From Lottia gigantea (Eukaryota > Mollusca > Gastropoda > Lottiidae), in contig NW_008707797.1 of NCBI RefSeq assembly GCF_000327385.1, positions 1,512,105-1,576,104 of the forward strand: a DNA stretch of 64,000 nt, written 5' to 3'. A program made the position numbers and the translations under genes. The notes beneath the pieces were generated by a model. It saw nothing but the letters and a program-made list of their open reading frames with translations, ran no database searches and was not told the origin of the DNA. Of this stretch, positions 12,006 through 23,908 are shown in pieces. How positions within the stretch are numbered: position 1 is the stretch's first letter; each line of letters opens with the position of its first letter.

Positions 12006-13080
12006 AGGTGGTATTCATGTGGTTTGTGATCTCTTAGACTTTGTATGGCACTTTTTGGAATAATAAGTGAGAAATGTGCATTGCCGATAATGGGAAGAAT
12101 TATCATTTAATACATGCTACTGCCTATGAAAATCTCCACCCAAAATGGCATTTATTTGAACTGTGTTCGCAAACAATCTGCAGAAAATTTGGTACCATAA
12201 TTAGTAAGCGAGTTTATTATGTATGTACCATAGTAAAATGATATAGAACATAGTCTCATCTGTGTAAATTGCCATCAAGAACCGCATGTGGATAATTGAT
12301 GTTCCAAAATAGAGAGCTGATTCTTACTGATGTAGCTGAGCTAGCTTCTGGTACTTTCAAATCTGTACCTAGTTGGTTTATTGAAGTTTGGAATTTAACT
12401 ATGATGCAGTAGAATGAATTTGAGAACTATAGTACGCTGATAATGATTACATGAGACTTGCAAGTATTTTGGGCAATTAAACCCCTCCCCCTGATTTCCC
12501 CCTGATTCTTACAACCGACCAATTCCATTTCTTCAACTAAACACCATACACCATTGCTCCTCCAGATATATTGCTTGTACCTCCGAACTATCATGTGAAT
12601 TCCGCACTTCTATGGCTATGGGCCTGCCTATAGTAAACTTTGCAGGGCTGTGGGCCCGCCTATAGGGCTGTGTGAAGGGTAGAATAAGGGTAGGAATGAA
12701 GGTGAAAAAGTTGGTTGTGTCTGTGTTTATTAATTATTTATTGTATTGTGACATTGGTAAAGAATAACTGTTCTTGTATGAAAGGAAAGGTTGTAAAATG
12801 TATGCATGCGTATTATAGTCACAATTATACTGTAAATGATCATATGTTATTTAAGTATTGAAACATTTAGAGATTTTATTCATTCTCTCATATTTACATG
12901 TATTTTTGTGAGGATGTGACTAAGATGGATGATTAAATAATCTGTAAACTGTAATCTGTAATTAAGTTATATACTACTAATTTGACAGAGTCTAGCTGTT
13001 TCTTTATATTATAACTGGCTTTATAATTGTATTAAAGAGAGGGATTATCTTCTGAAATCAGATTAACTGGTTTCTCCTTT
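12006..13080 (+). other. SLC17A9 3' UTR / downstream region
   Basis: No coding exon seen. The 3' UTR begins here; its end is uncertain because no clear AATAAA occurs close to the stop. At 12480-12670 there is a dispersed repeat with the core gacaaccgaccaattcca (first bases variable here), shared with 41755-41855 and 42400-42570. Confidence 0.5.
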
Positions 13081-13309
13081 TAAAGGAATACTACCTCTTA
13101 GAATGTACATAAAATTTAAAGTCTCAAACTTTGTCAATATGAGTATATATTCATCAGTTAGACTTACAAGGTGTCATGACTAAAGAATAGAATCTCTATA
13201 TAACACAATATATCTATTAAACTAAATAATTATTGAAACACGCTTCCAAAATTGCTTAGTTTAATGGATAATTCAATTTTGGTCATCCAAAGAGGTAGTA
13301 TACCTTTAA
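13081..13309. mobile_element. MITE-like palindromic element, family 3, copy 1
   Basis: About 230 bp with imperfect terminal inverted repeats: taaaggaatactacctctta at the left and its approximate complement gaggtagtatacctttaa at the right. Related internal sequence and the same ends recur at 26743-27050 in the first fibrinogen-lectin gene. Non-coding, so a non-autonomous DNA transposon remnant is likely. Confidence 0.7.
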
Positions 13310-13324
13310 TAAGCATTCCCCTGA

Positions 13325-13415
13325 ACACTTGATTAATACATCGTGTCCAAACCACACCCCGTCATACTTCCTCAGACCATGTCAAACCCTGTATTCATGA
13401 TAGATGTTGATTGAT
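13325..13415 (+). repeat. Dispersed repeat (TCGTGTCCAAACCACACCCC family), copy 1
   Basis: Shares tcgtgtccaaaccacacccc, gtcatacttcctc and a following gtcaaa...gtattcatgat with copies at 21615-21710 (same strand) and 37855-37945 (reverse). No protein. Class unknown. Confidence 0.6.
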
Positions 13416-15416
13416 ATAGCTTTAAATAGATTTTCTTACTTGTCACAAAATAACATGAATAAACTCCAAGAATTTCAGATTCTCTATATTTACATTCACC
13501 ATGATTCAACCACAAGAATTTATGTACAGAAATCAAAAACAATATATATTTGTAAGAATGACCCGGATAGGAATTGGTCAAATGTTGTGTTCATTATTAT
13601 TATTATTATTTTATCTTGATATTCTATATATTTGTTATGTAAATAAAATATTGAGATTTTTACCAGAATTTCTTACTTCCCTAGCAAAAATAATTATACC
13701 AGAGTATGGGAACTCTCCAAAAGGAATGACAAACCCATCATCAACTGGCATCAGCTGGGACTCAAGAGCTTAGAGTTTGATGGCCTCGTAGACATTTTTG
13801 TCCACTAGCAGAATCAGACTAACCTTTTGGTCAGTCTATGTAATGTAACGTGCGACCAGAGGATCCTTAGTTTCGATAGTTTAAATAGCCCCTCACCCAA
13901 GAAACACCACACCCAAGAGATGCCATCTGTACACTGATTGTTGTCGTTAATATATTTACAGATAATCGCCATACCTCTTCAGATTTGGGATACAGAGGCA
14001 TTAAAAGACAATGAAAATGTCACCTTCAAGGTTTAGCAACACATGTATATTGTACAAGCCACCTGAATTCAGAACACAAATTTCTGTGCGTTGGATCGAA
14101 AACCATTTCCATGCCCCATTAAGATAATATCAGGGTTGATATTGTGAAGATCACGATGACTATACTGTGGATGGGTAAAAAAACAAAATATTGTTGTTTC
14201 AGTCGAGAGTTGCCTGAATCAACAACTGATTACAGTGCAATTAACTTTTAAAAATCCCCTCTGTTACCCCTATACTTGAAAGTGATCCGTCTCTTATTCT
14301 GTAAATATTTGAGTTATGATCAATAAGGGAGGCTTTTGACATCACGATATTATCTGAACTGGTATCAAATTATAATCTATATCACAAGATAAAATAATAA
14401 GATACATCATTGATATACTTACACTTTATAATTTATATCAGTTTTCATAATTCATATATTCATTATCATATGTGGTATATATTTAGGGAACTTAATATTT
14501 GAAAACAAATCAGTACAAGCAAATTTGGAAATTTGGTATTATCAGTTGTGGTATCTTGATCGTGAGATTTGAATGTTATTTGAATATATAGGAGATATTT
14601 TGGAAGCTAGTGTTCAAGATTGTATGGAAAACGATTCTCTGTCCATTTTTTGACGTGCATATTTTGTATTCCTGATTTTTGTATAAATTTGTGTGTGGAT
14701 ATCAGAGTGGTCTTTGTTAACAAATCGGTATAAACAATCTGTGCATGTAAAACTGCCTTTGGATATATACAATGTTCTCTGGGAATTCCGTAATCTGAAC
14801 AATCTGACTTTGAAGACTTGAAAGAAATTGTCTATGGATTTGTTACTGCTGTAGTAGATTGTTATAACATCTTTATGAGGAAAACTGATCTTGTATTTAA
14901 AATTTTCATTAAATCTTAGAACAGTTTTAGTGCTACAGGTAGATCGTGAAATTTGAAAATTACCTTTAGATATCAGGTTGTTCAAAAAATTAATGCATAC
15001 CATCTTTGTGTAGAAACTATTTCGGATAATTCTGTGTGGTTTCTGACCAACAATAGAAATTCTCAATTTAGATAAATTTCAAAAATCAATCAATAAATAT
15101 CACAAACAATAAGACAAATCATTAATTAGGGTTTGGACGGATAACTATTCCAAGCAGTTTGCGATCAACAATTCTTTCGTGGTCATAGAAACTTACTGGA
15201 ACCAAGGAATTGCTTAAAGATCTAATATTATTTTGATCATTTCTCTCAATCATTATTCAACGAAATTTAATATACTTTTAGATAACGGTTTACTTATCTC
15301 GGTCTCGTCGCCATCGAATACGTGAAAAACTATACCTGTATCATTTCTCATCAATATATTATTATCTACAGTGTGATGTTTATCATGAGGGCAATAAGTG
15401 AAATTAACTGGGCATT
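13416..15416. other. Intergenic stretch with one unidentified 150-codon ORF
   Basis: AT-rich sequence between SLC17A9 and the ShKT/fucolectin receptor. Low-complexity ATT runs occur near 13590. On the minus strand 15066-14614 is open for 150 codons; its product is basic, Asn/Ser/Arg-rich and contains CTDC, but matches no family I recognise. An open frame of this size is uncommon but not impossible by chance at this base composition. It is therefore not called as a gene. Confidence 0.3.
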
Positions 15417-18400
15417 ATGAGTTATAAACAATATCTTTTTATTATTTATCTTTCTTTCATCTTTACCGACATCAGCACGGGTGAGTTTTCTAGATTCTTA
15501 TCAACTATCACATCGTTCCTTTCTTAACACGACGATGACATGAAATGTCTGGGATCGAGAACAAAATCTAGTTACATCTATTTTCCAAAGTTTATATCGT
15601 TTTTCTTAACACGACCAACGAGTATATGAAATGTCTGGGATTAAAAAGAAAAACTAGGTAAAAATTTCCAACGATTCTCAAAAGGTTATACCGTTTTATA
15701 AGGGAACCGACGATATGGGAATAATCTTTTCAGGTCACCAAGAGTCGGTAAAGAACAGTCGATCTGCTGTGTATTGCGTTGAGATAACTTGGAAGGTTAA
15801 ATCATTGATATATATTATATTATATAAATATCTTTCCCGGGTTACCACAAATCATCTCAACCTACAACATATCCGGCAAATTTCTGTAAAACTGTAAAAC
15901 TTTATTCTGATATATTTTGCTGTTTGTTATAATTAAGGGCTGGAAGTATGTGAAGACCATTATATCAACTGTCCACAAGACCACTGTGGTGCCTACCCTC
16001 TCCAACCACTCTATAGATATCACTGTATGAAAACATGTGGTGTTTGTACTAGTAAGTGATGCTTTTTTCTTTAGTTTTATACTTACATTATATCATCAAT
16101 GGTATAGCATCTTTCAATCCGTCATAATGATAGGCCTATTAAATTGACTATAGCTCCTTTCATGTTATACGTGTTTGTTTCTGATACACAATCCTCATCA
16201 GGATTGCGAGTTCTCAATTCATCAAAAGAGGATCCCAACTCAAGCGTCGGAAGCGTCATTTTGTGGCGTATATCCTTAGGATAGAGTAAGTAGATGGAAC
16301 AGAACGAGAATTAAACCCTTCTTCATTGCCCATTCCATATACTTCTTCCTTTTAATTTACATGTAACTAATTCTTGCAAGATTTTTCACATATTCTAACC
16401 ACTAAAATCTAATTGTTCTATCCAAGGACAACTCTCAATATTGTGCTTCCTGACCATTACCTTTAACAATGTAGATATGAACAGAGCGCTGGGGAAGCCT
16501 ACAGCCCAGATATCAACTAAGAATGGTGGTGTATCAGGACGAGCTGTTGACGGGAATATCAATAACGACCGAACTGGTAATAGCTGTACTAAAACTAATG
16601 AAACTGGTCTCAATGAACAATGGTGGTGTGTCGATCTTCAAACTGTTTATAATATAGACACCATTAAAATATATAACATACACGGCAGTAATAGTAAGCA
16701 TTCATTCACTCTTTCGTTCATGTCGTCAATCGTTTGTTACATTCGACATCATCGCATGCTGGATATACAGATGAGAATTACGAATTCTGGTGATGCAGGG
16801 TAAAAAGCTCAAAGTGCGTTTCCATTCCGGAAGTTCTGTGGGCAAGTGCAAGTCAGTTGTCATATATTTTAAGCATTGATTCACAGTTCCTATTTAACGG
16901 CCCTTTGCGTTTAGAGTAACGATTACCTTACAATATTTACCAAAATTTATTGGTTACATTTCGCTGTTTGTGTCCCCAGGGTCTGTTTTTAGTAAAACGT
17001 TTTTCAATGGTCGCTCAAGACGCAATTCACATTGTTTCTTTCAGACCAGAAAAATCTGATAGGATTTAAAGTAAGTCTTGGCTTGGATGGTGCCTGTGAT
17101 GATGAGGGTTTCCGGAAGTCAACGATTTGCTATACAGATCTGAACTGGAAGTCCGAGTCTGTGTACTCGATTAACCATTGTAATAATGAGTCGCCAATAC
17201 ATCTTGTTGGTCGGTTTGTGTTCATCAGTACCACCAGCTCCCTAGCCTCGAACAGACCGATTCCACTTTCTATTTGTGAAGTTGGAGTACATACAGGTAA
17301 ATAATGTAAAGTTATGGTTAGAGTTGATAATGGTTAGAGTAATTCAGGTATGAGTTCGTGACAGTTGAAAATGATGGCTGCTGACAGATGAATATTGCAG
17401 GATGGTGTTACTTTTGTTTCCGCTTATTTTGTTTTTGCTAATTCTCATCTGATGCTTATGCTCTTGATGATACAGACAGTACTCGCGCTGATTCCCTAAC
17501 AGCTCCTCCGGTTGCTCCCTTTGTTATTATCTTGTTCTATTTCTTCTCGTGCTGCTGTTAATGACAATGCTTGTGCTTTTCCCATAGCTCTTGCCATGCT
17601 GCTATTCCTATAGCTTTTCTGTGGTCCCGCCGCTTCTTTAACTCTTGTTACTTCTGGTATTGCTGGTATAACTGCCGTCCCTATATTCTCTTGCTCTGCT
17701 TCTCTTACTGATGATGAACCTGTCCTTATTGCCGTTGTCATTTCTCTTGTCATGCTCTGTTGTAATGTTCTTGCTCTTGTTGCTTTTATCATCCCTTTCC
17801 GTTTACTCCTGCTGATGTTACGCTTGTGCTTTGCTTGTTGGTCTCCTTGTTCTTGCCTCTGCCCATTGTTTTGCTGCTACGCTTCCTTGACGGTATTAGC
17901 TGAACGAACTGTCAAACAAGCTTTTATGTCATCTCTGATAATTTCCAGGTACGAAGTGTAACTCGGGTTATTTCAGCTATAATACAACAACCTGTCACCC
18001 CTGTAACACCTGTGTGGAATCGTCTTGTGATGCTGAAACTGGTGTGTGTATGGAAGGGTGTATTAATGGTTATAGAGGTGTCAAGTGTGACGAGTGTATT
18101 CCAGGACGATTTGGTCCAGCCTGCCGATACGCCTGTAACGATACCCAGTGTGTTGGGAACTGTGACAGTGAAACGGGCACCTGTCACCTGTGTAAACATG
18201 GATATTATGGAAGGAACTGCGAGCACACCTGTGATGATAAGTGTATTGGTGGAGAATGTCTTCAGCTAGATGGGTCTTGTGCTCTTGGTAAGGTTTGTCT
18301 CGTGGACTCTTTTTTTTACCTTTGGCAGAGGTCTGCAAGATGCACAAGAGAGACTATCAAATGACTGTCCAAATATGAGGCACGAGATTACAAGAGCAGA

Positions 18401-19582
18401 GCTAGAATTTCATCTGGTTGTTTAATAGGATGTTATCGATCATGTTAGTGAATTCGATTGTCAACTTTAAACAGTCTTAGAACGATATTGATTTGTCAAT
18501 ACGAAGCTTTTTTCCATATGGATTAACGCCTTTCCTACTGCTGGTGGACGAAGCTGTCCTCAAATTAAACCTCCAGTTGAATAGCTTCAAACTATGCCTG
18601 CTGGATGTCTAAAATACACTGGTAACTTTATTTCAGAAAAGGATCGCGAACCTGAGCATATCCATCCTCCCTCTGGAGATGATACGGGAATAGATAAAAC
18701 TGGTGCAGGATTTGTTGGTTTTTTCTGTGGAATAATCATCGCCTGTCTCGCTCTGTTTGGTTATCGTGTCTTCAAGAAAAGGTGAAACATCGAAAAGTTG
18801 CTAATTGGTGATTTGGAGATTCCAATGCTGCTACTATGACTACCATACTTTTACAATTACTTTGTGATAAAGTCTTTAGTTGAAAGGTTTTGATGTCCAA
18901 ACGTCATACTAATGTCCATAGTGGATGAATGGGCGCCCAGGCTACAAAGCTGCCAAGCTAGATCCCAAGAAATGATCAATATGTAATCACTTCTAATATC
19001 TAATTAATCTAATTCGCCAGTTATATCTTATTTTGATGTTTGGTAATTGGTTAGGTCTTTCATAAGTTTAAAGATACACCCAAGTAACTATTTTTCAGGA
19101 GAAGTAGAAACAAGCAGAAACCAATCAGGATGACACCGAAACCAGTTCGACCACCACCAATTCCGGAAGATAATTCTACTTACATTCCAAGTTTCGAATC
19201 CCTCAGCTCTAGATACATACAAGTCACTGATCCGGATCCGGTTACAGACGAGTCGGGTTATTTAGCCAGTCGAGATGTTCCCGACAGTTTCAGACGCGAT
19301 GCCAAAAAGACAGAAGGACCTAGACGAATGTCTTCTTATAGTCTTGATCATGGTAGTCGATTCAACGCCAGCTCAGATAAAACGAGGAAGATCTCTGTCT
19401 ATAGCCTCAGTGTGGATAATGGTTATGTGTCTGCGCAGACAAGCAGACGATATTCTTCTTCCGATGTGGAAAATCGGCCAGCATTAGAGCTTCCCGGCGT
19501 CGAGAGGGAGGAGAAACGCGAATCAAAAGAGGAGTATCAGGACGAAGGATACGATCCTTATGAGCATGTCACCAATATTTAG
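15417..19582 (+). CDS. Single-pass receptor: ShKT, fucolectin/F5-8C-like, EGF repeats, TM, Tyr-rich tail
   Basis: Seven exons: 15417-15480, 15938-16051, 16475-16693, 17045-17296, 17949-18287, 18637-18781, 19099-19582; 538 residues, all phases consistent. Order: signal peptide (about 1-20, YLFIIYLSFIFT core); ShKT domain (about 24-58, six Cys ending HCMKTCGVC); fucolectin/F5-8C-like galactose-binding fold over two exons (about 60-216: NRALGKPTAQIS, GRAVDGN, WWCVDL, then GFKVSL, CYTDL, GRFVFI, CEVGVH); about 110 residues of Cys-rich EGF/laminin-EGF-like repeats as in MEGF/SCARF proteins; helix about 353-375 (GFFCGIIIACLALFGY); cytoplasmic tail of about 160 residues. The tail has a PVRPPPIPE proline motif and Tyr sites (YIQV, GYLAS, NGYVS, DPYEHV) of the kind bound by SH3 and SH2 domains. 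Likely a surface lectin-like receptor for glycans or cell corpses; ligand unknown. Read-through at 18782 meets TGA at once, giving a possible tailless form. Confidence 0.85.
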
Positions 19583-19932
19583 AATCTTCAGTGAAACCTT
19601 TTCGAAAAAGTCCAATCCCGTGCCAAAAAGTAGGACATGAAACTCCATATGAAACGTTGAGAACTAAAGTCTAAATATTCAGTTTAATAGTTAACACTTC
19701 CATAACAAAAATCTTAAAATGGCTGGTGTTAACAATCGAGATGAATAACGTTTGATGAAAGTGGTGCAGAGCTTTAGTGTAAAAATAAAGGATAAAAACA
19801 TACTAAGTCACTAAATATAAAAACCAACCTTTCTTTCCTTTCTTCAGCTTTGCTTAGTTAACCTCTTTCAAGCCCTTTATTTCTTATACTTCGAATACAT
19901 GTACATCTAATTATGTATCTATATATATATAT

Positions 19933-19947
19933 TGTAAATAAATAAAT
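19933..19947 (+). terminator. Polyadenylation signal cluster for the 15.4-19.6 kb receptor
   Basis: Overlapping AATAAA hexamers (gtaaataaataaatc) about 355 bp after the stop, followed by a T-rich stretch. A single AATAAA at 19785 could be an earlier site. Confidence 0.5.
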
Positions 19948-20082
19948 CTACTTTGAATCTGTAATTCTTTTCTGTATGATATCGTTCATCATACCAATAT
20001 ATCTTGTCCAACTAGTTAGCAACCAGGGCAGTTTTGTCATCAGAATGGATATTTTTACAATGATAGATTTCTGTGGTCAGGA

Positions 20083-20190
20083 TTGGACGATGGGCAAACA
20101 AAACTATCATTGGACGATGGGCAAACAAAACTATCATTGGACGATGGGCAAACAAAACTATCATTGGACGATGGGCAAACAAAACTATCG
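20083..20190 (+). repeat. 27-bp minisatellite, 4 perfect copies
   Basis: Four exact head-to-tail copies of ttggacgatgggcaaacaaa plus actatca. The open frames through it arise because 27 is a multiple of three, not because of a gene. Confidence 0.97.
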
Positions 20191-20645
20191 TGTTCAACTA
20201 GCTAGCAGAATGCTTGGTGAAATGAACAGTTTTCTGTAGTGAGAGTGGAAATAGGGTACAAGAATAGTTTTTTGTGGCCAGCAAAACGCCATTCTGACCC
20301 ACCACTCAATATCTTTCTAGCTACACCTTCCAGCAATGGTAGCTAATGTGAATGCAGAATGCAGCATTGTCGATAGATTTATCTAAAACTAATCCACATT
20401 AAGTCTAGGATATTCTTATTTATTACATTGCCAAAGTGCAGGGTTAATCCTATCATCGTGACGGCCTCTGTGGGGAGATTAATGACGTATATAGGGTTAA
20501 TGGTAACTAATAACAACTGTTATACAGTGATTGATATTGAGTTAAATAAGACTATAGTGGTTTCAATATATCTCATAAACCCCCAAATACACTACAACAG
20601 GTCAGATTTAGATATAGATTTGCTGATCAACGTAAAATACCAAAT

Positions 20646-22428
20646 ATGGCAGCAGGTATAGATCTATATTTCATAAATTTAAACTTTGTATCCGACTAAT
20701 TGATGTATAAAATTAAAAAATTTTCCTGAGAAGTCAACAATCGGGCTGTCACTGCTGTGGTTTTGGGGGAGCATGCCTCCACCCGAGGCTGCTTTTATCC
20801 AGAAATCTAAGAGTAATTAATGGACTCCTTTGAGTCTCTTGTTATGTTTGTGGTGAGCATATGTCAGTACCCACACTTCCACAGCGCTTACATTTGGAAT
20901 CTCAACCCCAAAAGTTGCCTCCGCCACCCCAGTTAATCAGACCTTCTAGGGGGCACGACGCTACCACTGCTCTCGACCAAACTACCATTCTACTATATTT
21001 ATTATTACCAGAATTACCCGGCGTTAAAATAGGGCTGAAAAAACTAGCTGGTGTTTTATTTGATGATATCGGGGACCACCTCAAGACTTCCGGAAAGTAA
21101 GTTATTTATCATATTTTCCGTTGGTATTAATGGTCCTGTGGGAACCAGTATTCTTTTCATAATATATTTCTCAATTGAAAGATTATAGATTTTTAAATCA
21201 AATATTCATATTATATTTTTCAAACTAACTGTACAAACAATACTCTCCCCTACTCTCCCCTAGAGGTTAAGCTGTAGCCTATGACTATGCTTTTGTAGCA
21301 TTATTAAACCACTGCGTTACAAACCAAAATTCTACCGGAATTAGTGTTACAGAAACCACAATCTGAATGCTATATGTCCAGAGCAATTCAGAGGAGTTTT
21401 GGACATTTTTTGAAAGTCATTAAATAAAAGAACTGTATCCAAGCAGACTTTTTTTCTGCCAAATTTTTGAACTCTTAATAGATGTGTATCGTTGTACGAT
21501 ATTACAGGACCTCATATAACAGCTCTCAGTCAGCACAGTAACAATAGATAGATAGAGAAGGCTAACGTCTGTCTTTATCAATAGTTCCTCATCGAATACT
21601 GCTTGTCGTTTCCCGTTTTAAGAGGCAAGGAGGCCAAACCACACCCCCATTCGTCATACTTCCTCGTTAATAAGACCAGGTCAAAATCCGTATTCGTGAT
21701 ACGATGACTAGTAGGATATTTCATATAATTTTCTTTCTCATAAAGTTATCGACCTCCTCGAATATAAATATAGGCCCAACTTTGTTGAGATTGGGCTGAA
21801 AAGGAAATATTTCTGTCTTTCAAGCATTTTTCCTAATAACTACAACTTTGACTAACAATATTTCAGATGGCCGTTAGTTATAGATGAAACTGGTCAAGCC
21901 GCTACATTTTTAAAATATCGAGATTGTAACTGTCTGAATACTCTAGAAAAGATCGATATGGAGCCAGAAAGATTGAGAAAAGCTTTAATTGGATCTCTCA
22001 GGTAAAGTTGTTCTCGGTTTCTTTGGGCATCACACCCCACCCCCTACAATAGATACCCCTTTAACAAAACATTAGTACCATTTGTTGACCCATTTTCATC
22101 ATATTTTTTTGCGTTTTAGAATGAATTTCCTCGATTCAATTATTTGGTTCACGTCTGCTGTTCAGTAATCCACAACACCTTAACCAGAATGTACCAACTC
22201 TCTGTGCAAAAACCCTGAATGTCTTGCATTGCATCGCTGATATACTGAACACCCTCTGAAACCGTGTAAGATATCATTTCCTTCTATTGTATTATATAGG
22301 TTTGGTAAACCGTTTGTAATAGATATGATGGATGCTGATATGTTTCAACTGGTAACAGAAAGACTGGACGAGATACAGAAAGGTTTGATGGATTCTATTC
22401 TAGATAGGAGTATACTCAACGAGGACAA
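20646..22428 (+). CDS. Protein with dynein-heavy-chain AAA5-like module (5' part; runs into gap)
   Basis: Four exons: 20646-20655 (ATG GCA GCA G), 20868-21096, 21867-22001, 22300-22428, all in phase. The model ends at phase 2 before an assembly gap at 22708. An alternative start is the ATG at 20862. After a proline-rich N-terminus comes TTILLYLLLPELPGVKIGLKKLA, then WPLVIDETGQAATFLKYRD, then LRKALIGSLRFGKPFVIDMM. This order resembles the dynein heavy chain AAA5/AAA_9 region (WPLMIDPQGQANKWIK ... LENAIQFGTPVLLEN). It is not part of a full dynein: the N-terminus is a few dozen residues from the module. Some smaller cytoskeletal or ciliary proteins carry such a module, but I cannot name the orthologue. 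The exact 10-nt first exon is the weakest part of the model. Confidence 0.7.
21615..21710 (+). repeat. Dispersed repeat (TCGTGTCCAAACCACACCCC family), copy 2
   Basis: ccaaaccacacccccattcg, tcatacttcctc, then gtcaaaatccgtattcgtga match the 13325 copy. Intronic. Confidence 0.55.
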
Positions 22429-22618
22429 GTAAGGTTTTAATAAATTACAAACAGTTTCTTAATTAGTACATGATCTCGGTTCAGGGCCTGGAACCAAAAA
22501 ATCAAAAAGTTTTAAAATCTTGATCATAATAAGGGAATGATTTTTATAAACTCAGCAAGGACAAGTAGCGTTTTCATTTCCTCGTAATAATAGGTACGGA
22601 AAGAGGCAAGGTGTCTGA

Positions 22619-22707
22619 CATCTTCACAATGTCAAGCTATTACGAACTTCGTCTTATACCTTGACTAGTCATATTTAATGTATCACGGAATGAAGCAATT
22701 TGATTGG
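22619..22707. mobile_element. MITE family 1, copy 1 (cut by assembly gap)
   Basis: The left arm (catcttcacaatgtcaagct, attacgaacttcgtctta, ending near cacggaatgaagcaatttga) matches both arms of the complete copies at 30259-30550 and 46427-46740. The right arm would fall in the gap. Confidence 0.8.
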
Positions 22708-22886
22708 NNNNNNNNNNNNNNNNNNNNNNNNNNNNNNNNNNNNNNNNNNNNNNNNNNNNNNNNNNNNNNNNNNNNNNNNNNNNNNNNNNNNNNNNNNNNN
22801 NNNNNNNNNNNNNNNNNNNNNNNNNNNNNNNNNNNNNNNNNNNNNNNNNNNNNNNAATAAAAAGGAAAGGGGGGGGGGGGGGGGGG
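22708..22886. other. Assembly gap (148 N) and G homopolymer
   Basis: N run at 22708-22855, then aataaaaaggaaa and an 18-G run at 22869-22886. The gap sits inside a hairpin-forming element and beside a poly-G tract, both hard to sequence, so its true size is uncertain. Exons of the dynein-module gene may be missing here. Confidence 0.98.
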
Positions 22887-23492
22887 TTGCATTTCTGTGT
22901 AGAATACAGGCCTTGTATTCTGGAAACGATCCTAGGTTCTTATCATCTAACATTGATTCTAAGACATCCTGGCCCTAAAATCGTTTTGAGAATACGTGGA
23001 GAGGTGAATTTTATAAAATGTCCATACAAGTGATATAGGGAGTGTTTTATACAAAAAAATTTAGATAGAATGATAATAAAAAAGCGTACGAAATTACCCA
23101 CCATTGTTTGTTATATTGTTTCAAAAGTAATTACTTTAAACGCATTAAAAATCCTGTTTCCTGTCGAGAATAAATTGATTCTTTGAGAACTAAGTGAAAT
23201 GAACAATAGTCCGTATGCACCAACATAAATATCAAATTGAGAAGAATAAAAGTCTTTAAAACGTTTCTATTTTATTCTATTTTTGTGTGCATCAGCTTAT
23301 ACTTAACTATCATGTATTTTATCCGTGCCGTAATTAAAATCTTCATTCACACTCAAACCATTTGAAAAGTGCTTCAGGACGTCAAGGTATTAGAGTTCGT
23401 TTTATCTTAACATTGTGAAGCCGTCTATTGTTTGCAGTGTGGATTTGTATTAATCCGGGGCCCTAACGTATACCTATTGTAAACATTATCAG

Positions 23493-23847
23493 CAAGAGTA
23501 AAAAGCTGATTCAATTCGTTCTCACCGAAATACAAAATGATTGTGAAGATGAATTTGAAATGAAATCGATGTTTCATTTTTGCAAAATAGATCCGCCGTG
23601 TGGTAAATCTGTTTTTGATTCATGATTCGACAAAGAAGAGTTTGAAGAGTCCCTGGCGATCTCTGACAGTGACATATTATCTATTAATAGATATTACACG
23701 TTTAATGTATCCAAGTTCATAATGGCCCAATTTGAAACCCTTCAGAGCGACATACGAAATTCCTTTAGAGTTACAACGAGAGCTAATGGTAAACTTAGTC
23801 GAAAAGGATCTACACAAAGTTCCAGTAGAAAGTCAAAGAACGAGTAA
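23493..23847 (+). pseudogene. Coding-like segment with one in-frame TGA (possible exon of the dynein-module gene)
   Basis: After an acceptor-like attatcag, an open frame of 117 codons runs to TAA at 23845, broken only by TGA at 23623-23625. The composition looks protein-like (FVLTEIQNDCEDEFEMKSMF before the stop; MAQFETLQSDIRNSFRV after it; a Ser/Arg/Lys-rich end). Its entry phase fits the phase-2 end of the exon at 22428. In duplication copy B the matching site keeps only the two edges, so the block is not maintained there. It may be a decayed exon, a real early stop, or a sequence error. I do not recognise the family. Confidence 0.35.
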
Positions 23848-23908
23848 AGCAACAGAAACTGAAAATATCAAATTTCATTAGTGCTAAACCCGGTGTCAGA
23901 AGACCATC

